NCBI GenBank assembly: GCA_963704295.1
Contig: OY969884.1
Coordinates: 1,240,001-1,304,000, forward strand
DNA length: 64,000 bases
Source: JACCVL01 sp963704295
Lineage (GTDB): Bacteria; Actinomycetota; Actinomycetes; Propionibacteriales; Nocardioidaceae
Reading direction: 5' to 3'
How positions within the stretch are numbered: position 1 is the first letter of the stretch; the number at the start of each line of letters is the position of its first letter. The position numbers and the translations under genes are program-made. Below are positions 33,483-41,678 of the stretch, in pieces. The notes below the pieces were generated by a model that was not told where the DNA came from, did no database searches, and saw only the letters and a list, made by a program, of their open reading frames with translations.

Positions 33483-35176
33483 GATGTCGCCTTTCGGCCG
33501 GAGGACTGCTCGGCAACCACCGGCGCCTCCAGCGGTGCGGCCCAGCGGACCTGCGTGCCCGCACCGGGCTCGGACGACACGGTGAAGCTCCCCCCGGCCG
33601 ACTCGGCTCGGCTTCTCAGGTTCGCCAACCCGCTCTGGGGGCTGTCGGTGCGCATGCCACGACCGTCGTCCCAGACCTCGACCACGACCTCGCCCCGCTC
33701 GACCGCGACCGAGCCGCTGACCTGCGCGGCCCCTGAGTGCCGGACCGCGTTCGACAGAGCTTCGCCCAGCACCGCAACGAGGTGCAGCCGCAGCTCGTCG
33801 GGCACGGCCGAGTCCAGGGGGCCGCGGAACTCGACCCTCGGCGCTGCATCCGTGGCGGCCGTCGCTGCCTGCACCACGTCTCGAAGCTGACCGCGCAGGT
33901 CGGTGCCGGCATCGTCCCGGCCGAGCTCGAAGATCGCCCCCCGGATGTCTCGGATGGTGGTGTCCAGGTCCGCCACGGCCGCTGCCACGCGCTGTTCGAT
34001 CTCGACGTCGCCGGACCGGTGCGCCGCACCCTGGAGGGATAGACCGACCGCGAAGAGCCGTTGGATGACGACGTCGTGCAGGTCACGGGCGATCCGGTCG
34101 CGGTCCGCGAAGACGGCGAGTGCGGCTCGATCCTCCTGCGCCTGGGCGCGGTCGAGCGCCAGCGCCGCTTGTGCGGCGAATCCGCTGAGCGCCTGCACGT
34201 CGTCCACCGCCGGCCAGGCGGCCTCTTGCAGCTGTCCGATGCCGACCAGGAGTGCACCGCCTGCTCCTGCCGGACCGGTGAAGGGGACGAGCAGCGCCGC
34301 CTCGATGTCGTCTACCCCCGCCACCGACACACCAGCCGCGAGCTGGACCGTGGCCCCGCGGTCGACCACGTCGACCAGCGCGCCGGATCGCGGCAACTGG
34401 GTGCCGACGGCGGGAGCAGCCGCGCCGGCAACCGCCTCGACACACAGCGAGCCGTCGTCCTGGTCGAGGACGATCAGAGCGAGGTCCGCACCCGTGACAT
34501 CCCGTGCCCGGGTGCAGACGAGGGTCAGCGCTGCTTCCCGATCCACATGTCCCAGCAGCACCCGGTGGATCTCCGCGGTGGCGGCCAGCCAGCGCTCGCG
34601 CCGCTGGGTCTGGTCGAAGAGACGGGCGTTCTCGACCGCGACGCCGGCAGCCGCGGCCAGCGCCACCACGGCTCGCTCGTCGTCATCGGTGAAATCCCCT
34701 CCGCCGCGCTTCTCGGTGAGATAGAGGTTGCCGAACACCCGGTCCCGGACGCGAACCGGCACTCCGAGGAACGAACGCATCGGCGGGTGGCTCTCCGGGA
34801 AGCCGTAGGACCTCGAATGCTTGCGCAGATCATCCAACCTCAGCGGGTGCGGGTCGGTGATCAGGAGGCCGAGGATGCCGTGGCCCCTCGGAGGGGGACC
34901 GATCGCCAACCGGCCCTCGTCGTCGATTCCATGCGTGATGAAGTCCGACAGTTGCGCACCGTCCCGGTCGATGACACCGAGCGCGGCGTACCGGGCGTCT
35001 GCGAGATGGGCCGCGGACGCGGTGATCCGCTGCAAGGTGGCGTGCAACTCGAGGTCTCCGCCGACCGCGAGCACCGAGTCCAGGAGAGCGCGGACTCGCT
35101 CCTCCGCCGCAACCACATCCTCGACGCGGTCGACCACCTGTCGCAACAGGTCCACCAGCGGTTGTGCGTCCGCCAT
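33479..35176 (-). CDS. GAF-GAF sensor histidine kinase, DevS(DosS)-like
   Basis: This 565-residue cytoplasmic kinase has a first GAF domain (about 30-185), a second GAF (about 200-345), a HisKA_3 box with DRDRIARDLHDVVIQRLF (phosphoacceptor His367) and an HATPase domain (EALSNAVRHSGA, WDDGRGM, SGLANLRSRAE). In GAF-A the segment GFPESHPPMRSFLGVPV aligns from memory with the mycobacterial DosS segment GFPPYHPPMRTFLGVPV, whose His149 is the haem ligand; here it is His130. This argues for a haem-based oxygen/NO/redox sensor. It is co-translated with the regulator. Confidence 0.9.
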   Translation of the reverse strand: MADAQPLVDLLRQVVDRVEDVVAAEERVRALLDSVLAVGGDLELHATLQRITASAAHLADARYAALGVIDRDGAQLSDFITHGIDDEGRLAIGPPPRGHGILGLLITDPHPLRLDDLRKHSRSYGFPESHPPMRSFLGVPVRVRDRVFGNLYLTEKRGGGDFTDDDERAVVALAAAAGVAVENARLFDQTQRRERWLAATAEIHRVLLGHVDREAALTLVCTRARDVTGADLALIVLDQDDGSLCVEAVAGAAAPAVGTQLPRSGALVDVVDRGATVQLAAGVSVAGVDDIEAALLVPFTGPAGAGGALLVGIGQLQEAAWPAVDDVQALSGFAAQAALALDRAQAQEDRAALAVFADRDRIARDLHDVVIQRLFAVGLSLQGAAHRSGDVEIEQRVAAAVADLDTTIRDIRGAIFELGRDDAGTDLRGQLRDVVQAATAATDAAPRVEFRGPLDSAVPDELRLHLVAVLGEALSNAVRHSGAAQVSGSVAVERGEVVVEVWDDGRGMRTDSPQSGLANLRSRAESAGGSFTVSSEPGAGTQVRWAAPLEAPVVAEQSSGRKATS

Positions 35177-35207
35177 GGACGGAGTCTAGGCCGCAGACCA
35201 CAAACCC

Positions 35208-35645
35208 TCAGACCGGGCGGATCCGCCGCCCGGTGATCCGCTCCGGGGAGATGGCCATGTACAGGGTTCGCGTGCCCGGCGCCCAGGGCTCCGGGCCCTC
35301 GTGCCGCCACACCTCGACGAGCTCGTCGGGCTCGGTGATCGGGCGAGCCGTGCCCACGACCAGCACGCTCCAACCGGTGCGCGTGCTGTCGTCGATCTCG
35401 TCCACCTCGAAAGCGACCCGGCTGCCGCGCACGTACCCGGCGATGCTGTTGTAGGCAGCGGTCCGGAAGACCACCTCACTCCCGCGAACGGCGTGGTTGA
35501 TCGGAAGGATCTGTGGACCGCGCGGCCCCGTGAATCCCAACCGTCCGACTGCCTTCCCGGCCAGCAGGTGGAGGCACTCAGCGGCGGGCAGCTCGTCGAA
35601 GCGATGCTGGGTCGGGGTGAAGCGGCTTTCGTCGGCACCACTCAT
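35208..35645 (-). CDS. pyridoxamine 5'-phosphate oxidase-like flavin-binding protein
   Basis: This 145-residue split-barrel protein has FDELPAAECLHLLAGKAVGRLGF, PQILPINHAVRGSEVVFRTA and GSRVAFEVDEIDDSTRTGWSVLVVGTARPI, which define the PNPOx-like family that includes nitroimidazole reductases and F420/FMN reductases. Small proteins of this kind recur in DosR-type regulons. It probably binds FMN or F420 and reduces an unknown substrate. ATG 35645 overlaps the upstream USP stop by 4 nt (ATGA) and AGAGGAA lies about 5 nt upstream. The kinase gene starts 31 nt downstream, so USP, PNPOx, kinase and regulator may be one transcript. Confidence 0.88.
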   Translation of the reverse strand: MSGADESRFTPTQHRFDELPAAECLHLLAGKAVGRLGFTGPRGPQILPINHAVRGSEVVFRTAAYNSIAGYVRGSRVAFEVDEIDDSTRTGWSVLVVGTARPITEPDELVEVWRHEGPEPWAPGTRTLYMAISPERITGRRIRPV

Positions 35646-36142
35646 GGAAGTTCCTCTCGGGTCACACGCGGGTCATGGAGGTCGGCGGAAACGGTCGGAC
35701 GACGGTCGGCCGCGGGAACGACGAGGACCGGCACCGGGGCCAGCCGCACGCAGTAGTCCCCCACCGGACCAAGCAGGGAACGCTGGGCCCCGGAACCGCG
35801 GGCTCGGCCGAGCACGAGGTAGTCCGCATGCCGAGCGGCGGCGACCAGCAGATCGCCGGCCCATCCCTCGAGGACGCGACGGGAGAGCAGTGGCGGGGCG
35901 GTGACCGATTGCAGCACTGCGCTCACCGCCTCGTCCTGCACCCGCTCGGCCTCCGCTCTCGATCGGACACCTGCGCGTTGTGACCCCGGCGTATCACCCT
36001 GCTCCGCGAGGGGCCAGGCGGTGACAACCTCCACTGCACTCGTCCGCCGGCCGGCTTCGGCGACCGCGAACAACAAGGCCGACCGGCTGGACGAGCCACG
36101 GTCGACGCCGACGATGATGACCGCCGCTCGCGACTGCTTCAT
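35642..36142 (-). CDS. single-domain universal stress protein
   Basis: This 166-residue USP begins with AAVIIVGVDRGSSSRSALLFAVAEAGRRTSAVEVVTAW. The Gly-rich site reads LVLGRARGSGAQRSLLGPVGDYCVRLAPVPVLVVP; here the usual G-x2-G-x8/9-G-S pattern is present only approximately, ending LGPVG. A tail of about 25 residues follows. GGGAG lies about 7 nt upstream of ATG 36142. It is divergent from another USP gene; a DosR-box-like site is in the shared 167-bp gap. It is the first gene of the USP/PNPOx/kinase/regulator unit. Confidence 0.85.
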   Translation of the reverse strand: MKQSRAAVIIVGVDRGSSSRSALLFAVAEAGRRTSAVEVVTAWPLAEQGDTPGSQRAGVRSRAEAERVQDEAVSAVLQSVTAPPLLSRRVLEGWAGDLLVAAARHADYLVLGRARGSGAQRSLLGPVGDYCVRLAPVPVLVVPAADRRPTVSADLHDPRVTREELP

Positions 36143-36229
36143 TGCTGCTCCCGGTCCGGATGGTGTCCTGCTCGTCCCACGGTCGACGTGCCCGCGCGAC
36201 CAGGTCAGGGCCGCCGGTCCTGACGGCGC

Positions 36230-36243
36230 GGGACCTTCGACCC
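36230..36243. promoter_or_regulatory. DosR/DevR-box-like site between two divergent USP genes
   Basis: GGGACCTTCGACCC fits the remembered DosR core at all positions and shares GGGACC-N4-ACCC with 32811-32824. It is 88 nt from the leftward USP start and 67 nt from the rightward USP start, so it could serve both. Confidence 0.55.
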
Positions 36244-36309
36244 TCGTCGCGTGCGCACCTCGCTCGCGAGGATCGAAACCAGCCCACATCCCTTCGGGAA
36301 GGACCCCAG

Positions 36310-37161
36310 ATGAGCAGCCCACGCACCACCATCACGGTCGGGATCGACGGCTCCGAGCAGAGCGACGAGGCAATGGGCTGGGCCTTCGAGCAGGCCCGCC
36401 GCAACGGGGCAGACGTCCGGCTCCTGCACGTCGCCTTCGACTATGCGTACAAGGACTTCATCGACACGGCGATGCGGGATCAGTTCGCCGCTGCGGCACA
36501 ATCCGTCGTCGACACTGCCCGAGACCGGGTGCCCGCCGACCTCGTGCACAGGGTGACCGCCAGCTGGTCGTGGGGGGCAGCGGCCCGTGTCCTCGTGGAG
36601 GAGTCGGCCGGCGCTCAGCTGGTCGTGGTCGGCACCCGCGGCCGGACGGGTGTCGGTACCGCTCTGGGTTCCGTCAGTCACCACGTGGCGCGGCATGCGC
36701 ACTGCTCGGTGGCTGTCGTGCGACCACCTCTCAAGGCGGGTCAGCGCGTGCTGGTGGGTGTCGACCCGGCAACCCCCGAGCCGGCGTTGCCGGTCGCGTT
36801 CGGTGAAGCGGCTTCGCGAGGGTTGCCGCTGACCGTGCTGCGCGCCTGGCACGTTCCCCCGATCGCAGGACCGGGGCTCGGGGTGCCCGGGGCCGGTTAC
36901 GACCTGGACGAGCTGCACCGCGCCGAGGAGCACGTGACCCGTCAGCTGGTGGAGCCTTGGGCCGTCAAGTTCCCCGACGTACAGCTCCAGATCCAACTCG
37001 TTCGCGGGCACCCTGCTGAGTTGCTCGTGGAGGCGTCGTACCGCGGTGACCTGGTGGTCGTCGGGTCACACGGGCGTGGATGGTTCAGCGGCCTGCTGCT
37101 GGGATCCACCGGCAGCAACGTCGCCGCCCACGCGCACTGCCCCGTCCTCATTGCTCGCTGA
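36310..37161 (+). CDS. tandem-domain universal stress protein
   Basis: This 283-residue protein has domain one starting TTITVGIDGSEQSDEAMGWAFEQARRNGA with ATP site VVGTRGRTGVGTALGSVSHHVARHAHCSVAVV. Domain two starts RVLVGVDPATPEPALPVAFGEAASRG with VVGSHGRGWFSGLLLGSTGSNVAAHAHCPVLI. Both Gly-x2-Gly-x8/9-Gly-Ser sites look intact, so this is the ATP-binding type (like Rv2623, as remembered). ATG 36310 has GGAAGG about 8 nt upstream. The promoter region carries a DosR-like site. Confidence 0.92.
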   Translation: MSSPRTTITVGIDGSEQSDEAMGWAFEQARRNGADVRLLHVAFDYAYKDFIDTAMRDQFAAAAQSVVDTARDRVPADLVHRVTASWSWGAAARVLVEESAGAQLVVVGTRGRTGVGTALGSVSHHVARHAHCSVAVVRPPLKAGQRVLVGVDPATPEPALPVAFGEAASRGLPLTVLRAWHVPPIAGPGLGVPGAGYDLDELHRAEEHVTRQLVEPWAVKFPDVQLQIQLVRGHPAELLVEASYRGDLVVVGSHGRGWFSGLLLGSTGSNVAAHAHCPVLIAR

Positions 37162-37203
37162 CCGCGGCGCGACCACCCGTCGGCGTGCGCACGACACCGC
37201 GGA

Positions 37204-37878
37204 TCAGGAGTCGCGGCCCGGCATGTCCACCACACCGAGCCGGATCGCCTCCGTGACGACCTCCACTTGCGAGCGTGCGTTGAGCTTGTGGTGCAGGCGC
37301 TTGATGTGACCGCGGCAGGTGTTGATGCTGATGCCCAGTTCGCGGGCAGTCTGGCGGGCATCCAGGCCACGCACGAGACTCCGGAGTACCTGACGCTCCC
37401 GTTCGGTGAGCGCCGCGTGCACACGGGTCGGAGAACCACTCGAGTTTCCGTCAGCAACGAGGCAGATGCGAGCCGGCTGGCCAGCCGTTGGTGCCCGGAG
37501 CACAGCGTTCACCAGCGCTTCCAGCACCCGACCGCTTGTCACCGGTTCGTGCTGCCACCCTGGCCTGCTCCCGGCCGTCTCCTCGGCGACGTGGTCGGTG
37601 GTCACCACGACGAGAGAACGAGTCGGCGCCAACGCGTCGTCGACCACGAACGGCTCGAACCCGTCACCGTCGAGACTGCGCTGGATCAGTACCACCACAT
37701 CAGGACGATCAGCCCCGCCTGTCAGCGTGGCCGGCACGTCGCTGCGGCGCGTGGTCCCGGTACAGCTCACACGGGAGTGAGCATCCAGGGCGAAGGCTGC
37801 GAACTCCGCCGTAATCGGGTCCTCAGCGACAACGACCACACGAAGTGGTCCATCGCGGCTGTCCGAATCCTCCGTCAC
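37204..37878 (-). CDS. LuxR-type regulator with degenerate receiver domain
   Basis: This 224-residue protein has a receiver-like N-terminal domain and a clear C-terminal LuxR HTH (ALTERERQVLRSLVRGLDARQTARELGISINTCRGHIKRLHHKLNARSQVEVV). The phosphoacceptor position, normally D in PDVVLLD, reads DVVVLIQRS, and the acidic pair near the start is only VVAEDP, so phosphorylation is unlikely. It may respond to a ligand or to protein partners, or be constitutive. GTG 37878 has GGAGGG 4-5 nt upstream; ATG 37896 lacks an SD. It lies convergent to the USP gene. Confidence 0.82.
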   Translation of the reverse strand: MTEDSDSRDGPLRVVVVAEDPITAEFAAFALDAHSRVSCTGTTRRSDVPATLTGGADRPDVVVLIQRSLDGDGFEPFVVDDALAPTRSLVVVTTDHVAEETAGSRPGWQHEPVTSGRVLEALVNAVLRAPTAGQPARICLVADGNSSGSPTRVHAALTERERQVLRSLVRGLDARQTARELGISINTCRGHIKRLHHKLNARSQVEVVTEAIRLGVVDMPGRDS

Positions 37879-38394
37879 AGCGCCCTCCGCATACATCCGG
37901 CGAGAGACTAACACCGGATCACCTCGAATCCCGGTGCGGAGATTCCCTTGCAGGCTTGGGTTATGGACCCGGTTGCGGTCCCATTCGCCGTCAGGCACTA
38001 GTCGATCGGTAGTCACTCAGGCACCGGCAGTCGACGCACCGCGTGCAGGCCGTAACAGCGAGTGCATGTGCGGGTCATATTCCCGAGGTATCCAATGCCC
38101 ATTTGGTCAGTCACCGTGCCCTAATGGGCACAATCGGTGACCCCTCGTGACCGGCCGGCTCCCCCTGTATTGGGTCGGACTAGTTCGGCGGCATTCGGCT
38201 GCAACGAGCTGACGATGACGCGCAGCATGGTCACGGCCGATGGCACGCCATCGACCGGTGGCCGCAACGTCATCGCAAAATGCACGCGGACTTCCGACGA
38301 CATCGGGACCGTGGACCACACGACGGGAGTGAACAGAGATGGGTCAGCCTCCTGCTGCTGCCCGACGCGAGCCGGGTGACCGGAGGAAGACCTC
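37879..38394. promoter_or_regulatory. 516-bp divergent regulatory region between LuxR and BTAD regulators, with dyads
   Basis: I see no gene here. A large interrupted dyad spans 38110-38141: outer arms GTCACCG/CGGTGAC and inner dyad TGCCCTAATGGGCA (38117-38130), with a CAAT bulge on one side. A partial copy (TGCCCATTTGG) lies 20 nt earlier. GGGACCGTGGACCA (38305-38318) is a weaker DosR-like match 76 nt before the BTAD-regulator start. The region is less GC-rich than its neighbours, consistent with promoters in both directions. Confidence 0.5.
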
Positions 38395-41300
38395 GTGACG
38401 GTAAGCAGTCATGGCCGGGTCGAGATTCGGTTGCTCGGCCCGACGACCGTGCGGCGCACCGATGGCAGCCTGGTCGCGGCGCGGGAGTGGCGGACGGCGA
38501 AGACGCTCGACCTGTTGCGGTTGCTCGCGCTTGAACACGACGTACCGGTTCGCGCGGAACGTCTGGTGGACCTGCTCTGGCCCGACGTCGACTCGTCTCG
38601 CGGCCGGGCCAGCCTGCGCACCGCGGCTTCTCAGCTGCGGCGCGTGCTCGGACCGGAGTGTGTGGAGCGGACGACCATCGGCCTCGTGCTGCACCACGCC
38701 TGGGTCGATGCTGTTGCCTTCCGCAGTCTGGCCAGCCATGCCCGCGACGCCCGTCGCGCCGGCCTGCCGGCGCGAACGGTGGCAGATGCCTGGGAGGCCG
38801 AGGGCCTCTACCTCGGGGACTTTCGCGGTCATGACGATGACAGCGACTGGGCGCACGAGACCCGCAGCGGACTGCTCAATCTGCGGCGCTCAGTGCTCAG
38901 CGACGCCGCAGAGGCTGCCGTGGAGCTCGGCTGGTTCCGGGACGCGCTCGACCTGGCCGCTCGACTGGTGGCGGTCGAGCCCACGCACGAGGGCGCTCAC
39001 CGGGTGCTGATGGCCGCGCACGCCGGACTAGGGTCGAGGGACGAGGCGCTGCGCACCTACGAGACCCTCCGCTCCCGGCTCGACGAGGAACTGGGCGCGA
39101 CGCCATCAGCGTCGTCGCGGGAGCTGCACGCACGCGTGCTCGGCGGCACCGCGCAGCTGCGGCCGTCCCGGGCGGGAGTGGGCCAGGAGGCCCCCGCGGC
39201 CGAGCTGACGCGGCTGCTGCTCGAGCCAGAGTCCCCGGTCGTGCTGGTGCTGGGCCGTCCGGGCAGCGGGCGCGAGCACGTCGTCAGGGCCGCTTGCGCC
39301 GCGGCGAGTCGCCGGTTGAGCCGTATCGACGTCCACGGGCGTTCGACCGCCAGTAGGCATCGGCTTCCCCGACAGACCGCGACCCCTCGTGAGCGGCCGA
39401 CGTCCGACGTGGGGCTGCTCCTGCTCGATGATCTCCCTCTCGACGAGCAAGGGCACCAGGTGGACACAGTGCTGGGTGGCCCGGGCGCACCGCGGACCAC
39501 GGTCGTCGTCGTGGACGGCGAAGCCGGTATTCGTCGGTCTCTCGACCGCCTCCCGCACCCCGTCGATGTGGTGGCCGTCGAGCCGCTGACCGATTCACAG
39601 CTCACGGAGCTCGCCACACAGGTCCTCGGCGCCGAACCCCACGACGACTTGATGCGCAGCGTCCGGGCGGAGAGCGACGGGCTGGCAGGCGTCGCCGTCC
39701 ACCAGCTCGAGACCCTGCTCCGTGCGGGCCGGGTGCGCTGGAGTCCGGAAGGCGTGACACTGCTCGACGTGGACTCGTCCACGACGTCGACGGGTGAGAT
39801 CAGCGGACTGCTGAGGCTGGCCGTCGACGGCGCCGACGACCGCAGCCTCGACCTGATCCAGCTGATGGCGTGTGTCGACTCCCCGATGTCGGTGGAGTCG
39901 CTGTCAGTCCTCCTCGCTGACATCTCCGGGAATCGGCGCGGACCGGTGGACATCCGATCCACCGTCGAACGGCTCACTGACCTGGGCGTCCTGCGCATGG
40001 TCGAGGCCGGTGTGGCGTTCCACTCCCAGGCCATGCGGGCCGCGACCGCCGTCTGGATGCGACCGATGGTGCGCGCTCACCTACACCTGAAGGTGGCCCA
40101 GTCCGAAGTGCTGCCGAGCCTGGCGCGTCTTCAGCACTGGCTGGCGGCCGGCAGCCGACTGGAGGCGGTGGACTTCGCCGTCGTCGCGGCGACTCGGGCC
40201 CTTGCCGACGCCGATCTCCCGCTGGCCCGGGAGTTGGCGCGGCGTGCCGATGAGCTGGTCAGCGACGGCACCCTCCTGACCACGGAAGCTGGCGGGTTAC
40301 GCGAACGATTGGAGCATCTGCGTGCCACGCTGTCAGGGCAGCCCGACGCGTTGTCCGACACGGTGGACGAGACCGACCGGGAACGCAGCCGGCCCGTCCT
40401 CGACGCAGCCGAGCTGTCCGCGTTGATCGAGGTGGCCGACCAGTCCGGGCCTGACATCGCCCGCGTCCAGACCCGGCTGGACTATGTCGGGGCGGTCCTG
40501 CTCCCGGTCCGTGCGCTGGACCGCGCGCACCAGTTGCTGCGCGAGGCGGAGGGCCTGGCGACGAGCCGGGGAGAGGTCGCCCGGGCCGCGTCCTGGCGGC
40601 ATCTCCCGGATGTTCTGCTCGGTCACGCGACCGCGGCCCAGTCGCAGGTCGCCCGGCTTCGGGGCTGGAGCAACGAACTGACGCCGGACGTGGCACACGA
40701 TGTCGCGATGCTCGACTGCCTGGTCGCCCACCAGGTCGGTCGACACGACCTGGGCGACCTGCTCAACGAGCTGCGGAAGCCGGGGCGTGGGGCGCTCGGG
40801 ATAGACGCGAACACGGTGACCGCCCGCGTCCTGCTGATGCGGGAGCGGCTGAGCGAGGCCGAAGCCGCCCTGGCCGACGCCCCTATCCCCCCGAGCCCGC
40901 TGGGTGGGCAGTTCCGGGCGCTGGTGCGGGGCGCCGTGCAGGCCCGCCGAGGACACCGCGAGGCGGCAACCGCGACGCTGCGTCGCGCCCAGGAAACGGC
41001 TCTGGAGACGGACTGCCGCTTGTTGTTGCCGGAGATCCTCGCCCGCCTCATCGTGTTGACGGCCGCCGACGACATCGAGGGCGCCCGGCGTGACTTCGAG
41101 CTCTTCGACGAGGTCGTGGACGCCGGGCGGACGGTCGGGGCCGAGGTCGTCTACCGGCTGGTGGCCCGCTCCGCGATCCGGCTGGCCACCGGCCAGCCCG
41201 ATCGAGCCATCGACCCGCTGACCACTGCCACCGAGGTGGCCGCGTCCCTGGAACACCCCCTGCTGGCCGCGCACTGCCATCTCGCGGCCGCCGAGTGCCT

Positions 41301-41460
41301 GGACCACGTCGGCCGAGCCGGGGAGGCGCAGGTGCACCGCAGCCTGGCCGGCCGCTACTTCCGACAGGCCGGCCTGGCGCACGGCCCCACCCGGTCCTTC
41401 GACGGCCCTCACCAGCAGGTCCGCGAGGCCAGGACCGCGTCTGCTGCCGCCGTCGGCTGA
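38395..41460 (+). CDS. large BTAD/SARP-type transcriptional regulator with degenerate P-loop domain and helical repeats
   Basis: This 1021-residue protein begins with an OmpR-like winged helix (VEIRLLGPTTVRRTDGSLVAAREWRTAKTLDLLRLLALEH..., about 9-100) and a BTAD domain (DAVAFRSLASHARDARRAG to EELGATPSASSRELHARVLG, about 105-250). A P-loop-NTPase-like region follows: VVLVLGRPGSGREHVVRAA, whose Walker A has Arg in place of Lys, and LLLLDDLPLDE as Walker B. The rest is alpha-helical, TPR-like (about 560-1010). Such AfsR/SARP-like proteins activate secondary-metabolism or stress genes. GTG 38395 has GGAGGA 7 nt upstream. The terminator at 41507 follows. Confidence 0.87.
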   Translation: MTVSSHGRVEIRLLGPTTVRRTDGSLVAAREWRTAKTLDLLRLLALEHDVPVRAERLVDLLWPDVDSSRGRASLRTAASQLRRVLGPECVERTTIGLVLHHAWVDAVAFRSLASHARDARRAGLPARTVADAWEAEGLYLGDFRGHDDDSDWAHETRSGLLNLRRSVLSDAAEAAVELGWFRDALDLAARLVAVEPTHEGAHRVLMAAHAGLGSRDEALRTYETLRSRLDEELGATPSASSRELHARVLGGTAQLRPSRAGVGQEAPAAELTRLLLEPESPVVLVLGRPGSGREHVVRAACAAASRRLSRIDVHGRSTASRHRLPRQTATPRERPTSDVGLLLLDDLPLDEQGHQVDTVLGGPGAPRTTVVVVDGEAGIRRSLDRLPHPVDVVAVEPLTDSQLTELATQVLGAEPHDDLMRSVRAESDGLAGVAVHQLETLLRAGRVRWSPEGVTLLDVDSSTTSTGEISGLLRLAVDGADDRSLDLIQLMACVDSPMSVESLSVLLADISGNRRGPVDIRSTVERLTDLGVLRMVEAGVAFHSQAMRAATAVWMRPMVRAHLHLKVAQSEVLPSLARLQHWLAAGSRLEAVDFAVVAATRALADADLPLARELARRADELVSDGTLLTTEAGGLRERLEHLRATLSGQPDALSDTVDETDRERSRPVLDAAELSALIEVADQSGPDIARVQTRLDYVGAVLLPVRALDRAHQLLREAEGLATSRGEVARAASWRHLPDVLLGHATAAQSQVARLRGWSNELTPDVAHDVAMLDCLVAHQVGRHDLGDLLNELRKPGRGALGIDANTVTARVLLMRERLSEAEAALADAPIPPSPLGGQFRALVRGAVQARRGHREAATATLRRAQETALETDCRLLLPEILARLIVLTAADDIEGARRDFELFDEVVDAGRTVGAEVVYRLVARSAIRLATGQPDRAIDPLTTATEVAASLEHPLLAAHCHLAAAECLDHVGRAGEAQVHRSLAGRYFRQAGLAHGPTRSFDGPHQQVREARTASAAAVG

Positions 41461-41506
41461 GTAAGTCCGGTTTGCCGCCGAGCGACACGGTCGCCGGCGC
41501 TGGCAG

Positions 41507-41543
41507 GACGTGGACCCCACCACACACACGTGGGGTCCACGTC
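41507..41543. terminator. hairpin terminator after the BTAD regulator gene
   Basis: GACGTGGACCCCAC (41507-41520) and its exact inverse complement (41530-41543) flank a 9-nt CACACACAC loop, 46 nt after the BTAD stop. This 14-bp GC-rich stem between convergent genes makes a good intrinsic terminator. Confidence 0.8.
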
Positions 41544-41616
41544 CGTCATCAGCCCTTCCTACCGGCTGCCGATCCGTTGTCCGGTCCAGCACGGGGAGCG
41601 GAGCTGTGCCGACACA

Positions 41617-41654
41617 GGGCAGTGCGTGCTCCGGATCCGGAGCACGCACTGCCC
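41617..41654. terminator. 38-bp perfect palindrome, terminator for the haem peroxidase gene
   Basis: Bases 41617-41635 and 41636-41654 are exact inverse complements (19-nt half sites centred on GGATCC). As RNA it folds into a 17-bp stem with a GATC loop. It is 24 nt downstream of the leftward peroxidase stop. On the plus strand it is followed by GTCTTTC. It is one of two strong hairpins within 150 bp between convergent genes. Confidence 0.75.
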
Positions 41655-41678
41655 GTCTTTCATCGATCCGCTACCCCC

